From assembly GCF_000189635.1 (NCBI RefSeq), contig NW_002476418.1:372001-436000 (forward strand): 64,000 nucleotides of DNA. The letters are read 5' to 3'. Source of the DNA: Tetrahymena thermophila SB210 (taxonomy: Eukaryota; Ciliophora; Oligohymenophorea; Hymenostomatida; Tetrahymenidae). Shown here piece by piece: positions 51,601 through 64,000 of this stretch. Position 1 is the stretch's first letter. Each line of letters begins with the position of its first letter. Made by a program: the position numbers and the translations under genes. The notes under the pieces were generated by a model. The model saw nothing but the letters and a program-made list of their open reading frames with translations. It made no database searches and was not told the origin of the DNA.

Positions 51601-52436
51601 ATCATTCTGGAAAGATACAGATTTATTTAAATAAACACAGACATTCGTAATCGTATTATGAATTGTCGACAGAAGTGATATACTAACAATTATTATGACT
51701 TTTTAAATCAGAGCGATAATACGTGACAAAATTTAAAATTGTACAAAAAAGAAATACCCTCGATGAAAAAAGTAATAGAGGATGAAATTTTACAATTTGC
51801 AAATAGCAATTGAACAGCATTAAAATTTATATAAAACAAGTAAATATTGATATTCTCCCTATTCAAACAAGAATGCCTTCAATTAATATACTTAATCTTA
51901 AGATAAATTTAAGAATAAATTAATTTGGGAGGAAGAAATTTAATTAGTGGTAGGGTAGAATACATTCATTCATTCTTTATTGATCAATTAATTGACTTTT
52001 TAATATTTTATCTCATTAAAAAAAAGGCAAACGATAAACATTAAAACAAGCTATTTAGCAAGCAAGCAATCAATCAATCAAACAAAAAATAAAGAAGAAA
52101 GAAACAAGCAAGCATTTAATATATAAATAAAATTAAGTCTGAGATAAAAAGATATAGATAGATATTGATAATATTTATATATTTGTTTCAATTAATTTCA
52201 TTGTAAATGTACCAAGAAAACAAATAAGCAAATAATCAAACAAATTAACAGAGCAACTAAAGTAAAAAAGAAAAGTCAAGTTAATAGCATTAAAAATTAT
52301 TAAAAATAAGAATAATTAAAAAACTATAATTTTAATAATACCATAAAATACCTTAAATTAACTAAATTTAATAATACAAACAAGCAAATAAATAAATAAA
52401 CAAACAAATATACAAATAAATAAATAAATACTTAGC
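48603..52436. other. 3.8-kb gene-free region with diverged repeats
   Basis: Largest gap in the window. Blocks such as AACAACA(A)TTTTTTCTTAA followed by TTTTAACAT.GAT.TTAT recur near 49660 and 50560, with a weaker copy near 50010, suggesting old direct repeats. A less AT-rich stretch at 51480-51830 has open frames in the ciliate code but no recognised motif. The last 60 bp are AAAT/CAAA-rich leader sequence of the next gene. Confidence 0.45.
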
Positions 52437-55023
52437 ATGATTAGCGCTGCAGAAGATAAGGAGTTAACATTTGAGTGGGAAGTAAGAGAAAACGATATTC
52501 CTTACTCTAAGCATATGATAGGTTAGATATTCTACAATTAAAAATTGTGTTTTTAAGCAATAAACGTCTTGATGATTTCAAGCACTTATGTTTGATTGAT
52601 TTCAAGAAATTTGTATGTATGTATTTCTGCTTGTTTTAATACTGTTTATTTAATATATATAAAGCTGGTTGCATAGCTGGTATGATCGAACATTCTACCA
52701 TGTTTCCCTTCGATAATATCAAGGTAAAATCACAAATTAGAATTTAAATTCAACCTTTTATTGAATTATCTTTGACAACAGACCCATTCCCAAGTCACTA
52801 AGAATATGAACTTCTTTTAGATTGTACGTTAACTCCATTCTGAAGGAGGTATTCCTGCATTCTACAGAGGTATAGGTTTAGTAGCCTGTGGTTCTATGCC
52901 TGCACATGCTGCCTTCTTTTCAATTTATGAGTTAGCAAGAGTCAAGTTTGGAGTTAACGATGAAGAGCATCACCCTTACTTGTTTGCTTTGACAGGTGCA
53001 TGTGCTTAATTCTTACACGATTTAATTATGACTCCCATTGATGGTAATTAAGTTCTTTTATTCAAATTAACATGATTGAAAATAGCAAATGGAAAATTAG
53101 GTTAAATATAAAATGCTATACTATAAAATAAATTACATTCAATTAAACCACTATAATTTTAAGAGTTAAGTTGAAAATTTGTCATAAAATTACAATCTCA
53201 TAAAGGCCTATTTATTTATTACAGCTATTTTAAACTGCTCAACATAAACTAATTAAGTAATTCTGATTATATAAAAAAATGTAGTCATTAAGCAAAGAAA
53301 GTAAATTAGCAATTTGCCAGCCAATGATATCATCAGAAACATGATAAGAACTGAAGGATACACTTCACTCATTAGATCTTTCCCTGTTACTTATGTAAAA
53401 AATTCTCTACATAAAGAGTTTTAAAAATCATGAAATATTTTTTTAATAAGCTTTATTAGAGGCTATAAATCTACTTTCTAATCAAATTCAACTTTTTTTC
53501 TTAATATAAAGCTTATGAATCTTCCTCTATCAGCAATTTTAGTTGGTGCTAATGAAACACTTAAAGTAGCATTCTAAAAGAGTTACAATCATAATTTCTT
53601 GTCCTACTTCACCTGCGCTGGTGTAGCTGGTAATAAATTAGTCTATCAATTAATCATTTATTTATTTAGCTCCTATTGTATTGCTAGAAATCAAATTAAT
53701 TTAACTAAGTTTATGATTTTTATAAAAATTTCTCTTCTTTTCACATACAAAAGTGACATAGCAAGTAAAAAAAATAGATATTTAAAATAGTCATTCTGCA
53801 GCAAATTTTACTGAATTCTAGCATTAAAAAATAATAGCCTCTTTAAAAATAAAGAAATAGAAAATTCTAAATTATTTATATTAATTGCTTTTTGTTTATT
53901 ATTTAAATTTTGAATGAGCAAATTTGTTTGTTTAATAGTTTGAAGAGAAATGCAATACATTACATTATAAGTGCATATTTACATGCAAGTTCAATTTTAT
54001 TTTAAATCTATTTAATTTTTTTGTATTTTTATTATTAAGGTGCTATAGCAGCAACTTTGACCACTCCATTTGATGTGATTAAGACAAAACTCCAAACACA
54101 AGACATTTACTAAAAGTAATTAATTATATATAAATATATTTTAGAAATGAGAGATTTGATAAAAATAAGGATAAAGTGTCAAAATGTTGAATAAAATTAA
54201 TACATTTTGGTAATTTATAAAAATTGTTTATTTAAAAAATTGCTTATGGATTGATTAAAAGATAATAGATTTACTTACTAATAAAAACTAAGAATTGTGT
54301 CTAAAGAAAATTTAAGAAAAAAAAATATTGCATCATAACTAGTAAAAATTCGAAGATTATTGAGGAGTATTAAATTGTTAATTATTCTATCAAATCTTAT
54401 CAATAAGCATAAAACACGCATACAAATATAATTAAATCTCATAATACAACAATTATAATCAAAAAAATTATTAGTTGATAGAATTTCACAAGAAATAAGC
54501 TCAAAAAATTAAAAACAAAATGACCATTTTAATTTTTATTAAAAAATTTTAACATTAAAAATGAACTCATTTTTACGAACTTATTAAAATAAAAATGATT
54601 TAAAATAAATTGTTAATTTGTTAAAGCTTAAAATTAGTAAGTTAAATTATTTTATTGAATTATTTTTTTTACTTAATTAGGTACTGCTCTGCTTGTGATA
54701 TGACTAATGAAAATAAATAAGTAACTAATAAAAAGGGAAATAATATTAATAATCAATTTAAAAAGTAATAATAAGCTCAAGCTGCCTACAATTTTAGTAG
54801 CAAAGTTAACGGTTGTGAAATTAATGAATAAGTTGTATGTAGAAAGGCTAAATATGAAAGCTTCTTATAAACATTTAAGCTTATTTTGCAAGAAGAAGGT
54901 GTACGTGGATTATTTAGAGGATTTGGTTCTAGAATTATAATATTTTCACCATCCTCTGCTATCTCTTGGGCAAGTTATGAAACCATGAAAAGATATTTAC
55001 TTAAAAAGATTCCTACTCATTGA
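52437..55023 (+). CDS. Mitoferrin-like mitochondrial carrier (SLC25, Mrs3/4 type), 350 aa
   Basis: Seven exons: 52437-52521, 52665-52723, 52782-53043, 53285-53394, 53512-53629, 54040-54115, 54681-55023; 351 codons. Three carrier repeats show P-x-D/E-x-x-K signatures: PFDNIK (43-48), PIDVIK (133-138), PFDVIK (221-226). AGCIAGMIEHSTMFP and GSMPAHAAFFSIYE are close to the yeast Mrs3/4 and mitoferrin pattern, as are MNLP and TTPFDVIKT..QTQ. The expected role is iron import across the inner mitochondrial membrane for Fe-S and heme synthesis. The third matrix loop carries an insertion of about 50 residues, rich in N, K and Q with three cysteines. Substrate is inferred from family similarity only. 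Confidence 0.9.
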
Positions 55024-56379
55024 GAGATAGTAGGTTATATTGACTTCCAATTTATTATCTTCTTACCAGCTAACTAATTTAAAATCTCTATCTTTCCATC
55101 TATTCATATATTTTTGATTAATTAATGCTTTTGGGCTATATACAGCTAGCTAGCTCTTTCACATTCTTTCTAAAAATCTAATCAAAAAATAAATAAATAA
55201 AATAATTCAACAAATAATAAAAGTAGAGCTTTTCAGAAATCAAAAATTCTTAACTATTCTTTATAAATAATAAATATAAATAATTTCCTTAAAGAAAACA
55301 AATAAAAAATAAATAAATCTTAATTAAATTATCCTTTATTTTTAAATAGCCATTTGTAAAATGTATATTTACTTAGTTCAATTAAATCATTTTCAAATTA
55401 ATCAACAAATATTGCATTCCAAACAAAATCTTTATTTTAAAATAAATAAATAAATCCTTTATCACAAATAAATAAAAATGAAAAATATTCAAATAAAAAA
55501 AAATAGAAATCTCACTAAAAAAGTATATTTTTAACGTAAAAAATATTAACTTAATTTAAAATTAATTAGAATGATTTGAAAAATATTTAAAAAAGCTTAA
55601 ATTTATTTTTAAATTTATAAAATAAAATTTTTACTATTCCAAACACTAAAAAAAAACATTCATTCATTTATTATTTTTTATGTAGTTTTTAAACTTTAAA
55701 TTATTTAATATTTCCTTTGATTTTATTAAAATTCATTAAAATTATTTATTTATCTTTGTTTTGATATTAAGATATTAAATTAAACAATAATTGTTTCTTA
55801 TCCTTATTTGATCTCTTAATGATTGTCTTATTAATGATATACAATATATAATTTAATATTTCCTTTGATTTTATTAAAATTCATTAAAATCATTTATTTA
55901 TTTTTATTTTGATATGAAGATATTACATTAAACAATTATTGTTTCTTATCCTTATTTGATCTCATAATGACTGTTTTATTAACAATATACAATATATAAA
56001 ATACTGAAAATTTTAAAGTAGTAAATTCTATATTTCCATCATAAAGTGATATACAAACTAAATAAATATATTTTATAATATTTAATTTTTGCTTATTTTC
56101 AAATACATTATTTTACATTCAAGCATTAAAGATTGATTTTCATATGATTAAATTATGTTGATTTTAGTTTGTTTTTGATCCATTAGATAGATAATGCTTT
56201 TTCTTTTAATTAATTAGGTTTTATTTAGAGTTAGAAAGAATTTACTTATTTCATAATAAAAGCTTTAATTTAATTAAGATATATATATATATACTATATA
56301 AACAAACTTTAAAATATAATTATGTTTTTAGTGTTTTGAATTTAATAAAATAGTTTATTTATCATATGATATTTTAGAT
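55024..56379. other. Intergenic between convergent genes
   Basis: Holds the 3' flanks of the carrier and the zinc-finger gene and the tandem repeat at 55703; a short TATATA run lies near 56279. No gene seen. Confidence 0.5.
55703..55998. repeat. Two-copy direct tandem repeat, unit 148 bp
   Basis: TTTAATATTTCCTTTGATTT begins both 55704 and 55852. The copies match through TTATCCTTATTTGATCTC to ACAATATATAA with scattered substitutions. Confidence 0.88.
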
Positions 56380-57075
56380 TCAATCAACCCATTTGGTTCT
56401 TTCTACTTCATCTAAATCGAACCAGTTTTTACAATTAACCCAATCGGTATCATCAAGATATCCAGGGCAATAATATTAGCCATCAGCAAAGTAGAATCTG
56501 AGATTTTACCCACCACAAGAAGGACAATTAGGCTGAATGCCTAATACCTTAGAAAGTGCACATCTATAAACTAGTTATTCCTTAGCTCCACTTACTGAAG
56601 CATTATTTTTAGTTAACAATTCTTATAATTGTTTCACTGTTTTTTTCTCGAACAATTTCCTGTATGATTAGTATTCCTTCCATTGAGCCTTTGTTAATGT
56701 TTTTTGTTACTCAACTTTTTCTACTGGTCTGTGTTAACGGACAACAACTTTTGGGAGATGCTTTACTCTTTTATTTTTATCACCTTATTATATTTTGAGA
56801 GCATCTCTAATTTCCTTATGATATTTTTCATCTAGTTCATCTATGTCCTAAATGTCCCAAACTTTGAGATTTTTGAATTTTTCAGGCAGTGTTAAGCAAC
56901 TTGGATGGTACCACTTTTTGTTAATATGAGTGTGTTCCTCATCAAAATAAACTGTATGGCCAATTCTCAAAGTTCCTTGATCAATAGTTTTTTAGCATCC
57001 TTTGCATTCTGATTTATTGCTCTTAGCTAATTCAGCACAATAGCACTCGTAATAAAAGGACTTAAAATCTGTCAT
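56380..57075 (-). CDS. PARP-type zinc finger plus PADR1 protein, no catalytic domain, 231 aa
   Basis: Single exon, 232 codons, ATG at 57075 and TGA at 56380-56382. Residues 1-80 form a PARP-type nick-sensing zinc finger: YECYCAELAKSNKSECKGC...GTLRIG...WYHPSC, with ligands C24, C27, H57 and C60. Residues about 130-220 resemble PADR1: a helical part with KKTVKQLQELLTKN, then the zinc-binding C184, C187, C203, C215 (CPSCGG..LRF....YYCPG......NC). In PARP1 these modules sense DNA breaks and relay to the catalytic domain, which is missing here; the next gene is unrelated. Likely a nuclear DNA-binding protein that may act with a separate PARP. No signs of truncation: it has its own start and stop. 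Confidence 0.88.
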
Positions 57076-58489
57076 GTTTATTTGTTTATTTATTTATTAA
57101 TCTAATAGAAATAATTATGTTTTTTTTAATACACTTAATCTTAATTGTTTTTTTTAATAAAAAATATCTTTCTAAGTTAATTACCATCAGTTTTTGATAC
57201 ACAATTCGTATAGACAATATAATTAATTTGTCAGATAATAAAATCTGTTTTCTGTTTATATGGAGGAAGCCCATTCTGATAAATATTAATTTTTCTTTTT
57301 TCTTTAAAAAGCGCGGATACTTATTTGTTATACACTTATATATAATAAATACAAATAGTTGTTTGTTTTAAATAATTAATTTCGAGCTGGAATATTCAAT
57401 ATTAAAAAGTTCCTTCTAATAAAATTGAAAGCAAGCAAATTAATATCAAAAGGCAAGATAATCAAAGAGTTTTCATTAAATAAAGATATTTATTTAAAAA
57501 GATGTATTAAAAGATAAAGGAAATAAATAATATTGGGCTAAGTCTATAAATTTTAAAAAATATAAAGTTTAAATTATAGTTAATATAATTATGAAAATAA
57601 TATTTAGCAATAGGATAAATAGGTTTGTTAACTTTAACTAAGCTGGAATATCTTACTCTATAAATACTCCAATTAAATGATTTGTATAATAGATCATTTT
57701 TAATAAATTTAGAGTTGTAATAATGTAAAGTCACTTGATCAAAAATAAATATATTTTCATCTAAAATTCAAGATTTAGTAATAATCTGTAAAAAACAACT
57801 AAAAAAATAAACAATTTATGTTGCTAAAATTATAGCAATTTTTAATTAAACTTACAATTTTATGATGGCAATTTTAAAGAAGGGAATCTTAATTAATAAA
57901 GATTTTATAAAACAAAGTTAAGATGAAATGAAAATAAATTAGAAAGCTTTAGTTTAAATTTTAATTTAGTGTCAAATATTGAATAATTTACTAAAGTAAA
58001 TCAAAATAATTTGATATCGAAATAAATGAATAATAACATAATTTGTTACAGAAACCCTTCATTTGATTATTGGATTCTTAAGTTAATATTTTCTTCTATA
58101 AATTTTTTTATGAATTAAAAAAAAAAATAAAAATTATGCTATAATATGTGATAAAATTTCGTTATTTATTTTAGCATACATTTATATTATAAAAAATATA
58201 ATATTTAATCAAAAAATATAAACAAATTAATTTATCAAAAATTTTTTAAAAATTTAATCAACTTATTCAAATAAACTAAAAAATATATAATTTATTAACC
58301 ATTATTAATAAAAAAAAATGAAGGCATCGCGAATAATAAATTAATTAATTAATATAAATTAATTATAAGGTTAGCATATAATTAGCTAACAAAACATATT
58401 AAATTTTTCAATAATTTATTTATTTAAGATTTAATCTTTATACAGAAAGTAGCACCTTTATCTTAGTTAATTCAACTTTTATTTTTTTT
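57076..58489. other. Intergenic, no gene seen
   Basis: 1.4 kb AT-rich spacer between two minus-strand genes. Confidence 0.5.
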
Positions 58490-61400
58490 TCAAGAGTGTA
58501 TTTGATTTAACTGTGAAATTTGGTATTAATGTTTAAAATCAGATATTCCTAACTCTATTTTTTAGTTTGTTTTTCTGTCTCTTGGAGAAGTTAATTGTCC
58601 TTGATAATTATTCAACGCTTTTCTCAGATTGCATTCAAAAATATCATTAAAGGAAAGCTTATGTCTATCTCCACCTAAAATAATTAAAAAGTCATCAATC
58701 ACAATTGCAGAGTGTCCATCTCTTGGCTGTGGTTTTATGTTTTTAATTCGAGAGTTTTCGATTTTCACTTGCTTGATTTATTAAAGCATTTAACTATTAT
58801 TAAATTGTATAAATTTTTATTCTAAAAAGTTTTCAGCTCCTTTTGCTTTGCTTTCAGTCATTTGAATAGCCTTTCTCATGGCATCTGTTGTTGGGGACTT
58901 TATTCTTGGCAATTGATTCTAAGCACTGCCATCTATGAGCTTTGCCTGATGGTATTATTGTTTGCCATCGTTTTATTCTGTGTTGATGTATTTTTACGAG
59001 TTTTACTACGATTGAGACACAGGAGGATTTGCATGATCAGTAGTTGCTCTAATTTTTTTGGTTGTATTTTAATCAACAAATTCTCTCAAAAGTATTTTCT
59101 TTCTCAATTCTATTATTTATTAATATTTTTCTTATTTAGAAATTAGTGGATTCATTGACAATCTCTTGATTTTATCGAAAATTGCATTTAAAGATTCCTA
59201 AATTTATCCCTTATGCAAGAGCTAAGTTGACTGTGTTTTGAACCTTTTGGCAAAAGATTAAAAGTTTAGTTAATATTCTTATTCTTTACCAACAGCACCT
59301 AGCTATTAAATTGAATTATTTATCAGAGATGTATAATTACTCTTTTCATAGCTTTAATCTCTTTCTAGATGCTTTGGTGTTTCCTCTGACTAAACTTTAT
59401 TGAAAAAAAATTTAGAATCTAATTTAAGTGCTAAAATATTATCGTTCACACTTTAAGAAACAGGAGTGTGACCTTAGCTAATACTTTTGCTAAAGTCATA
59501 TATGCTATTTTCATTGAATTCAGAATTGTTACTGTATAAATATTGATGATTGAACATTTTTCTTATTTATTGTATTTTATAAAGTCTCTCAGAAGGCAAT
59601 TAAGAAGGGCTTTTTTTGTATAATTATTTCGATTTCTAAGAATTTTATGAACATTCAAATAGCTCAATATTTTATCTGTTTGTGTTCTCCTCAAACACCT
59701 GTTGCTATCTACTGACAGACATACTGTGAGTATTTAATTGTTTTCTATTGAGATAGTGGCTAAATTCATTTTTATCTTCTTTTCTGTTAATTAAATGTTT
59801 TTCTGAATACTGCTTTCTTATTTTTGGAGTCTATTAATGGGAGTTCATAGATAAACCAAATTCACCTAAAATGCTAAAGTCTTCATTTAAAATTTGAGCT
59901 TTTGTTTTCGGAGTTTGCTTGTTTTATATCATCGTATTGTTGTGGCTGTCCTCAGAACTTAATTAATTCAAGAAATCTTCATGTGCAAAATCACTCCTAT
60001 CGTATTTGGTCTCATATTCCAAACAAGACCATTCTTACTTTTCTGTAGAAAAGCAAAATAAATCATTTATTTCTCTAGTGATGCCTAATATCCCTCCAAA
60101 TAAAATAATATTATTTTAATATTTGCACATACTATGACCACTTCTTGGCTATTTAATAAAATAAATTAATTTTTAATTTTAATTTTCTCAAAAACAAACA
60201 AACTGTTTAAATATTTTTAGTTTTAATTTCAACTCTATCTAGTAAATACTTTATGGTTTATGTTAATTTTTATTGTTTAAAAAAATATCAATATTTAAAA
60301 TATTTCAAACTTATTTTTACTTCTTAATTTTCATTTAAATATATTTTAAAAACAAACTTAAACGCTATCTATGGATGAGTTCTTATTAATAAAAACTTTA
60401 TTAATTATTATCCAATTAAAAAAAATTAAACCAATTACAAATATATTTCTAAAGAAGAAAGTTTAAAAATGTAGATTAAATTTTATGGGATTTAATTAAA
60501 TTCAATCTCGATATTTTCTTACAGCTCCATCTTTAACTAAAATTAGCAAGATTTGAGTTAAATTAATTGAGATTTTCTGAATTTATAAGAGTTATAGATA
60601 AAATAATAACTAATGATATTTTTATTTCTTAATTTGTTATTAAATTTTAAATGAAATAACAATATTTAAGCTAGATAGGTAGGGTATTCATTAAATTTTG
60701 AAAAAAAAGCAACTTCTCCTGAAAATAAAAATAACTATTAAATTTTTTTACATAAATTGAAAAAAGATTTAATAATAATACCCTATCATTTATTTATGAT
60801 AAACATAAAAATAATTATTTAATTTTATTCAAACAACTTTTTTTGCTAATAATTAAGTGAGTGAGTGAGAACTCACAGATTCTTTAAAACTGATTAAAAA
60901 ATTTTTCATGATATTTAAAAATTTGATCCAAGCAAAAATCAATTTAAAAATTAGTTTTATAAATATGTTTTTTTTCAAAAAAATTTGTTTATTTTATGTG
61001 CTCTCAAATATCAGTTTAATTTATTTTTAAAAATCGATCTTTTTCAGTTTATTTATTATATCTTTGGAATTGAAAGAAAGTTCGAAATTAATTATTAAAT
61101 TTTTATCTAATTTATTAACAATTTTTTCTAATATTATTTAAAAACAATTCAGTAAACAATATTATTTTACTTGAGGTTAATTTGGTGTGATTATTTCGCT
61201 CCATGCGTTATTTTATACACTAAAGCACCATAAATCTCCGAATCTTTAATTCAAATTTTATCCTCCAAAAATGTATAAGTTGCCATTGATAAAAGCAGAG
61301 CTATGAGAAGAGCGAGAACTAGGTACTTTACCTTATGAACTTTGAATTATTTTCCAGCTATTTTGGTAGATATCAAATTCATACAGCTTATTTAAGTGCC

Positions 61401-62225
61401 CTTTTTTATGCTCAAATCCTCCGAATATATACATCCTTCCTGTTTTTTCATCTATTGAGCTTGAATGTGACTCTAAATATGGAACTTAATTTATTTCATT
61501 TTTGTTAGCATTTTCAACAGTTGGATTCTTTCTTAACCACTTCTCTTCAATAAAATCAAACACACAAATCAAGTTACTGCTTTGCATAGCATTTTACTTT
61601 CCTCCATAAATAATTAAATTATCTTTAAACTAATTGGCTGTGTGTCTGCATAGAGGTCCTATTTTTAAAAAATTATTAATTTCTTTTCTAAAAGAACCTT
61701 GCTTATAATTTTGAGAGTAGAATTAAGCTTTAAACAAAAAAAGCTAAACTTCTAGAATCTAATATGAATACTCTTTAGAATTATCAAGGGTACTCTTGTT
61801 AAAATAATTGATTTTAATTTAAATTTCAAACTATTTAATACCAGGAGAAAGTTATGGATTTTAAGCATTTACTTTCATTGGAGTTCCTAATGTTTCTGAA
61901 GAATAATCGAAATATAAGAAATCATCTTTCACTCCAGTATGCAACTCGTATCCGCCATAAATGTAAATTCTAAATAATAAAAAGTAAGTAAAATATAAGC
62001 TCAATATAGACTTAGATAAGATAAACTTATTTTGTAAAATGAAACAATATCTTGCTTGCCATTTTGATAAATTACTTACTTATTATGATAATATGAAATG
62101 GAATGGTAACTTCTACTATTAAGAGAACCAGATGGAAGCCTTAATTAACTCCAATTATCAGTTTCACTTTACTTTAAGTGGTGCTAAGACAACTAACTCT
62201 TTTAATAATAAACAAGTAATTCCAT
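58490..62225 (-). CDS. Kelch-repeat protein, 867 aa
   Basis: Three exons on the minus strand: 62225-62080, 61969-61171, 60148-58490; 868 codons. Kelch blades are marked by GG doublets in IYIYGGYE (54-55), LIIYGGK (171-172), MYIFGGFE (232-233), LYIFGGQ (284-285) and IILFGGI (333-334), with W/P-rich turns such as PRSGHS. A further blade (LIILGGD, 807-808) lies about 470 residues later, after a polar Q/N/S-rich linker. The late blade could close the propeller with the N-terminal ones. No BTB, BACK or membrane segment is seen, so it is probably a scaffold protein. The second intron (60149-61170) is 1022 bp, long for this window, and shows no exon-like frame. Confidence 0.85.
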
Positions 62226-64000
62226 TATAATGTTTGTAAATAGAAAATGTGTAGCTATCAATTACCATGTTTGCTAAACTATATTTGCTAAGTTGTTTCA
62301 TCTCTTTATATTTGTTTGCTTGCTTAATATTCACTTGTTAACTAACAAATTAACTAATAAATTAATTTATTTATTTACTCGTTGTTATTTTTAAAGCCAA
62401 TCAAAAATTTATAAATAAATAAATAAATGCTCTCACGAGATAATTAAATAATTTATGTTAAATTAATTTAAGTTAACTTAATTATTTTAAAAACAATCAT
62501 TCAATCAATCAATAAATAATTATTTATCAATCAATAGTAATATATCTGCAGCTATTAAATTTTCTTTTGATCTCCTACTAATACATCATCTTTTTATGAA
62601 TGATAACAACTTAAATTATAAAAATATTTATTTTTAGTTGAAAATTTGATAATTTTTTAAAAGCTATTGCATAGCATTTAACTTTTAATAATAAATAAAA
62701 TAGTTTAAAAATCAAATTTCTCAAAATAATAATGTAAATAAAATGACTAAAACTTCTAATTTTTATTTAAAAAATCAAAGTTTTTATTTCAATTTGAGAA
62801 TATTGAAATAATCATTTTGCAGGTATTAAAAGTAAAGCTATTAAATAAAATAAAGTTTTAATAACAATCTTAAGAATTCAAATAGATTTCATAATGTTAA
62901 TGCAGTAATTTTTTCTTAAGGTAGTTAATTAAACTAACTAACTTAATAAATGAATCACTCATTTAGAAAATTTTTTTGCTCTAGAAATTTAATAATAATC
63001 TTACTTTGCATTCATATTGATTATTCTTATTTATATAAAAGCTAATCCTTTTATTAACATTTATTTATTAATAACCTATTAAACAGTCAGTTCATTTTAA
63101 ATAAATAAATAATAGTTTCTTCTATTTTAAAAGGAATTTATTTAAATTATAGTTTGACCAATCAATAGTAAGAAAATATTTCTAAGTAAATTAAAAATTA
63201 ATCCAATTTATTTTTCATTTTATTAATCTCTTTATTTAAAAATAATATAATTTCTCTGACTCTAATTAAATTACATAATTATACATATTATTTTTAATAT
63301 TAATTATTTTTTTTTTTTTTTAATAAAAACACATTTAAATAAACAACAATGATGTTAAAGGATTTACAATATCTAGTTACAAAATAAATAAATAAAATTA
63401 AAAAAAGTAAAATTTACTTGTATTTTCTTTTAAACTAGTTAATTTATTTAATTTTCATACAGAAAGAAATAAAAATTTTTGATAACATTTTAATATTTTG
63501 TTGTTAAGAATAAAAAATATTTAAGTAAATATAAAAGATAATCTATGAAAACTGAAAAAAATTCTTAAATTAGTATAGCACAAATGGTCTATTAATTACA
63601 TTTAAAATAATATAATCATCATAAAATAATAAATTTATAAAATAAAATGATAAAATATTAAATAAATAAGAAATTGATGAAAAATTGTGTAAATAAATAA
63701 ATAAATAATAGAATTAAAATAGAATACTATAATTGAATTGGGAAGGGTAGCAATTTATTTTTAATTTGGATACTTGGTAAATATCTAGAAATTCTTATTT
63801 TGCTCAATATTATAAATAGAATAGTGGTAGAAGGTTAGGAAAGAAAGTTCAAAAATATTTTCTAATGATTAAATAAGAGCCAAATTTATTATTTTATACC
63901 ATTTATATATCATTTGGAGGAATTTAGCTTGCTTTAAAAGTTTTAAGGATAGAGAAAAATTCTAGAAGAAAGAATTATTATAAAAAGATTAGTATTTTAT
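62226..64000. other. Intergenic to window end
   Basis: AT-rich; the kelch promoter should be at its left side. AAAT runs near 63360-63400 and 63660-63710. No supported gene up to the window edge. Confidence 0.45.

Noticed and set aside
51100-51930. Possible minus-strand membrane-protein exon or pseudogene
   Set aside because: Open stretches exist, but with only one stop codon they are expected by chance in AT-rich DNA. The two best segments are in different frames with a TGA, and no motif or credible splice join was found.
60149-61170. A hidden exon inside the 1-kb kelch intron
   Set aside because: No frame with coding-like composition was seen, and the flanking exons join in phase with a natural kelch sequence (PQ/PRSGHS).
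1-64000. tRNA or rRNA genes, CRISPR arrays, telomere (GGGGTT) repeats, transposases
   Set aside because: Scanned by eye for GC-rich islands, cloverleaf ends and known motifs; none found apart from the U1 genes. A tRNAscan or Infernal run would be the decisive test.

Overview
This is a very AT-rich (roughly 20-25% GC by eye), intron-dense nuclear sequence from a ciliate, most likely the macronuclear genome of Tetrahymena. Conserved proteins read cleanly only if TAA and TAG are glutamine and TGA is the sole stop. Introns are mostly 50-100 bp and AT-rich. Every spliced model below was built by hand from GT/AG sites, protein-family motifs and comparison of paralogues. All the complete models close with exon lengths summing to a multiple of three.

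Layout. 1-1635: 3' end of a multipass membrane protein gene. 2.2-3.95 kb: a small-nuclear-RNA locus with two identical U1 snRNA genes 625 bp apart and, upstream, a third strongly diverged U1-like gene with a rewritten 5' arm but preserved helices, Sm site and upstream element. 5.3-34.4 kb: a tandem family of three very large cysteine-rich (furin/growth-factor-receptor-like) multipass membrane proteins (1949, 2119 and 2137 aa), each with 12 exons of nearly matching lengths, all on the + strand. A broken duplicate of the first gene's 3' end follows that gene, and a leucine-rich-repeat gene sits between the second and third. 34.4-37 kb: repeat-bearing intergenic DNA, then a small coiled-coil protein.

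37.7-48.6 kb: three minus-strand housekeeping or signalling genes: GTPBP6/HflX GTPase (probably mitochondrial), a WASH-complex subunit 3 (CCDC53) homologue with an unusual polyproline block, and a cyclic-nucleotide-binding-domain K+ channel. 48.6-52.4 kb is a 3.8-kb gene-free stretch. 52.4-55.0 kb: mitoferrin-like carrier (+). 56.4-57.1 kb: PARP-type zinc finger plus PADR1 protein with no PARP catalytic domain (-). 58.5-62.2 kb: large kelch protein (-). The last 1.8 kb has no recognisable gene.

The genes do not form one pathway. The two coherent units are the U1 snRNA cluster and the tandem receptor-like family. The most interesting lead is the diverged U1 gene: its predicted recognition arm fits donors with U at +5, which are common among the introns modelled here. 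I saw no tRNA or rRNA genes, CRISPR array, telomere repeats or transposase.
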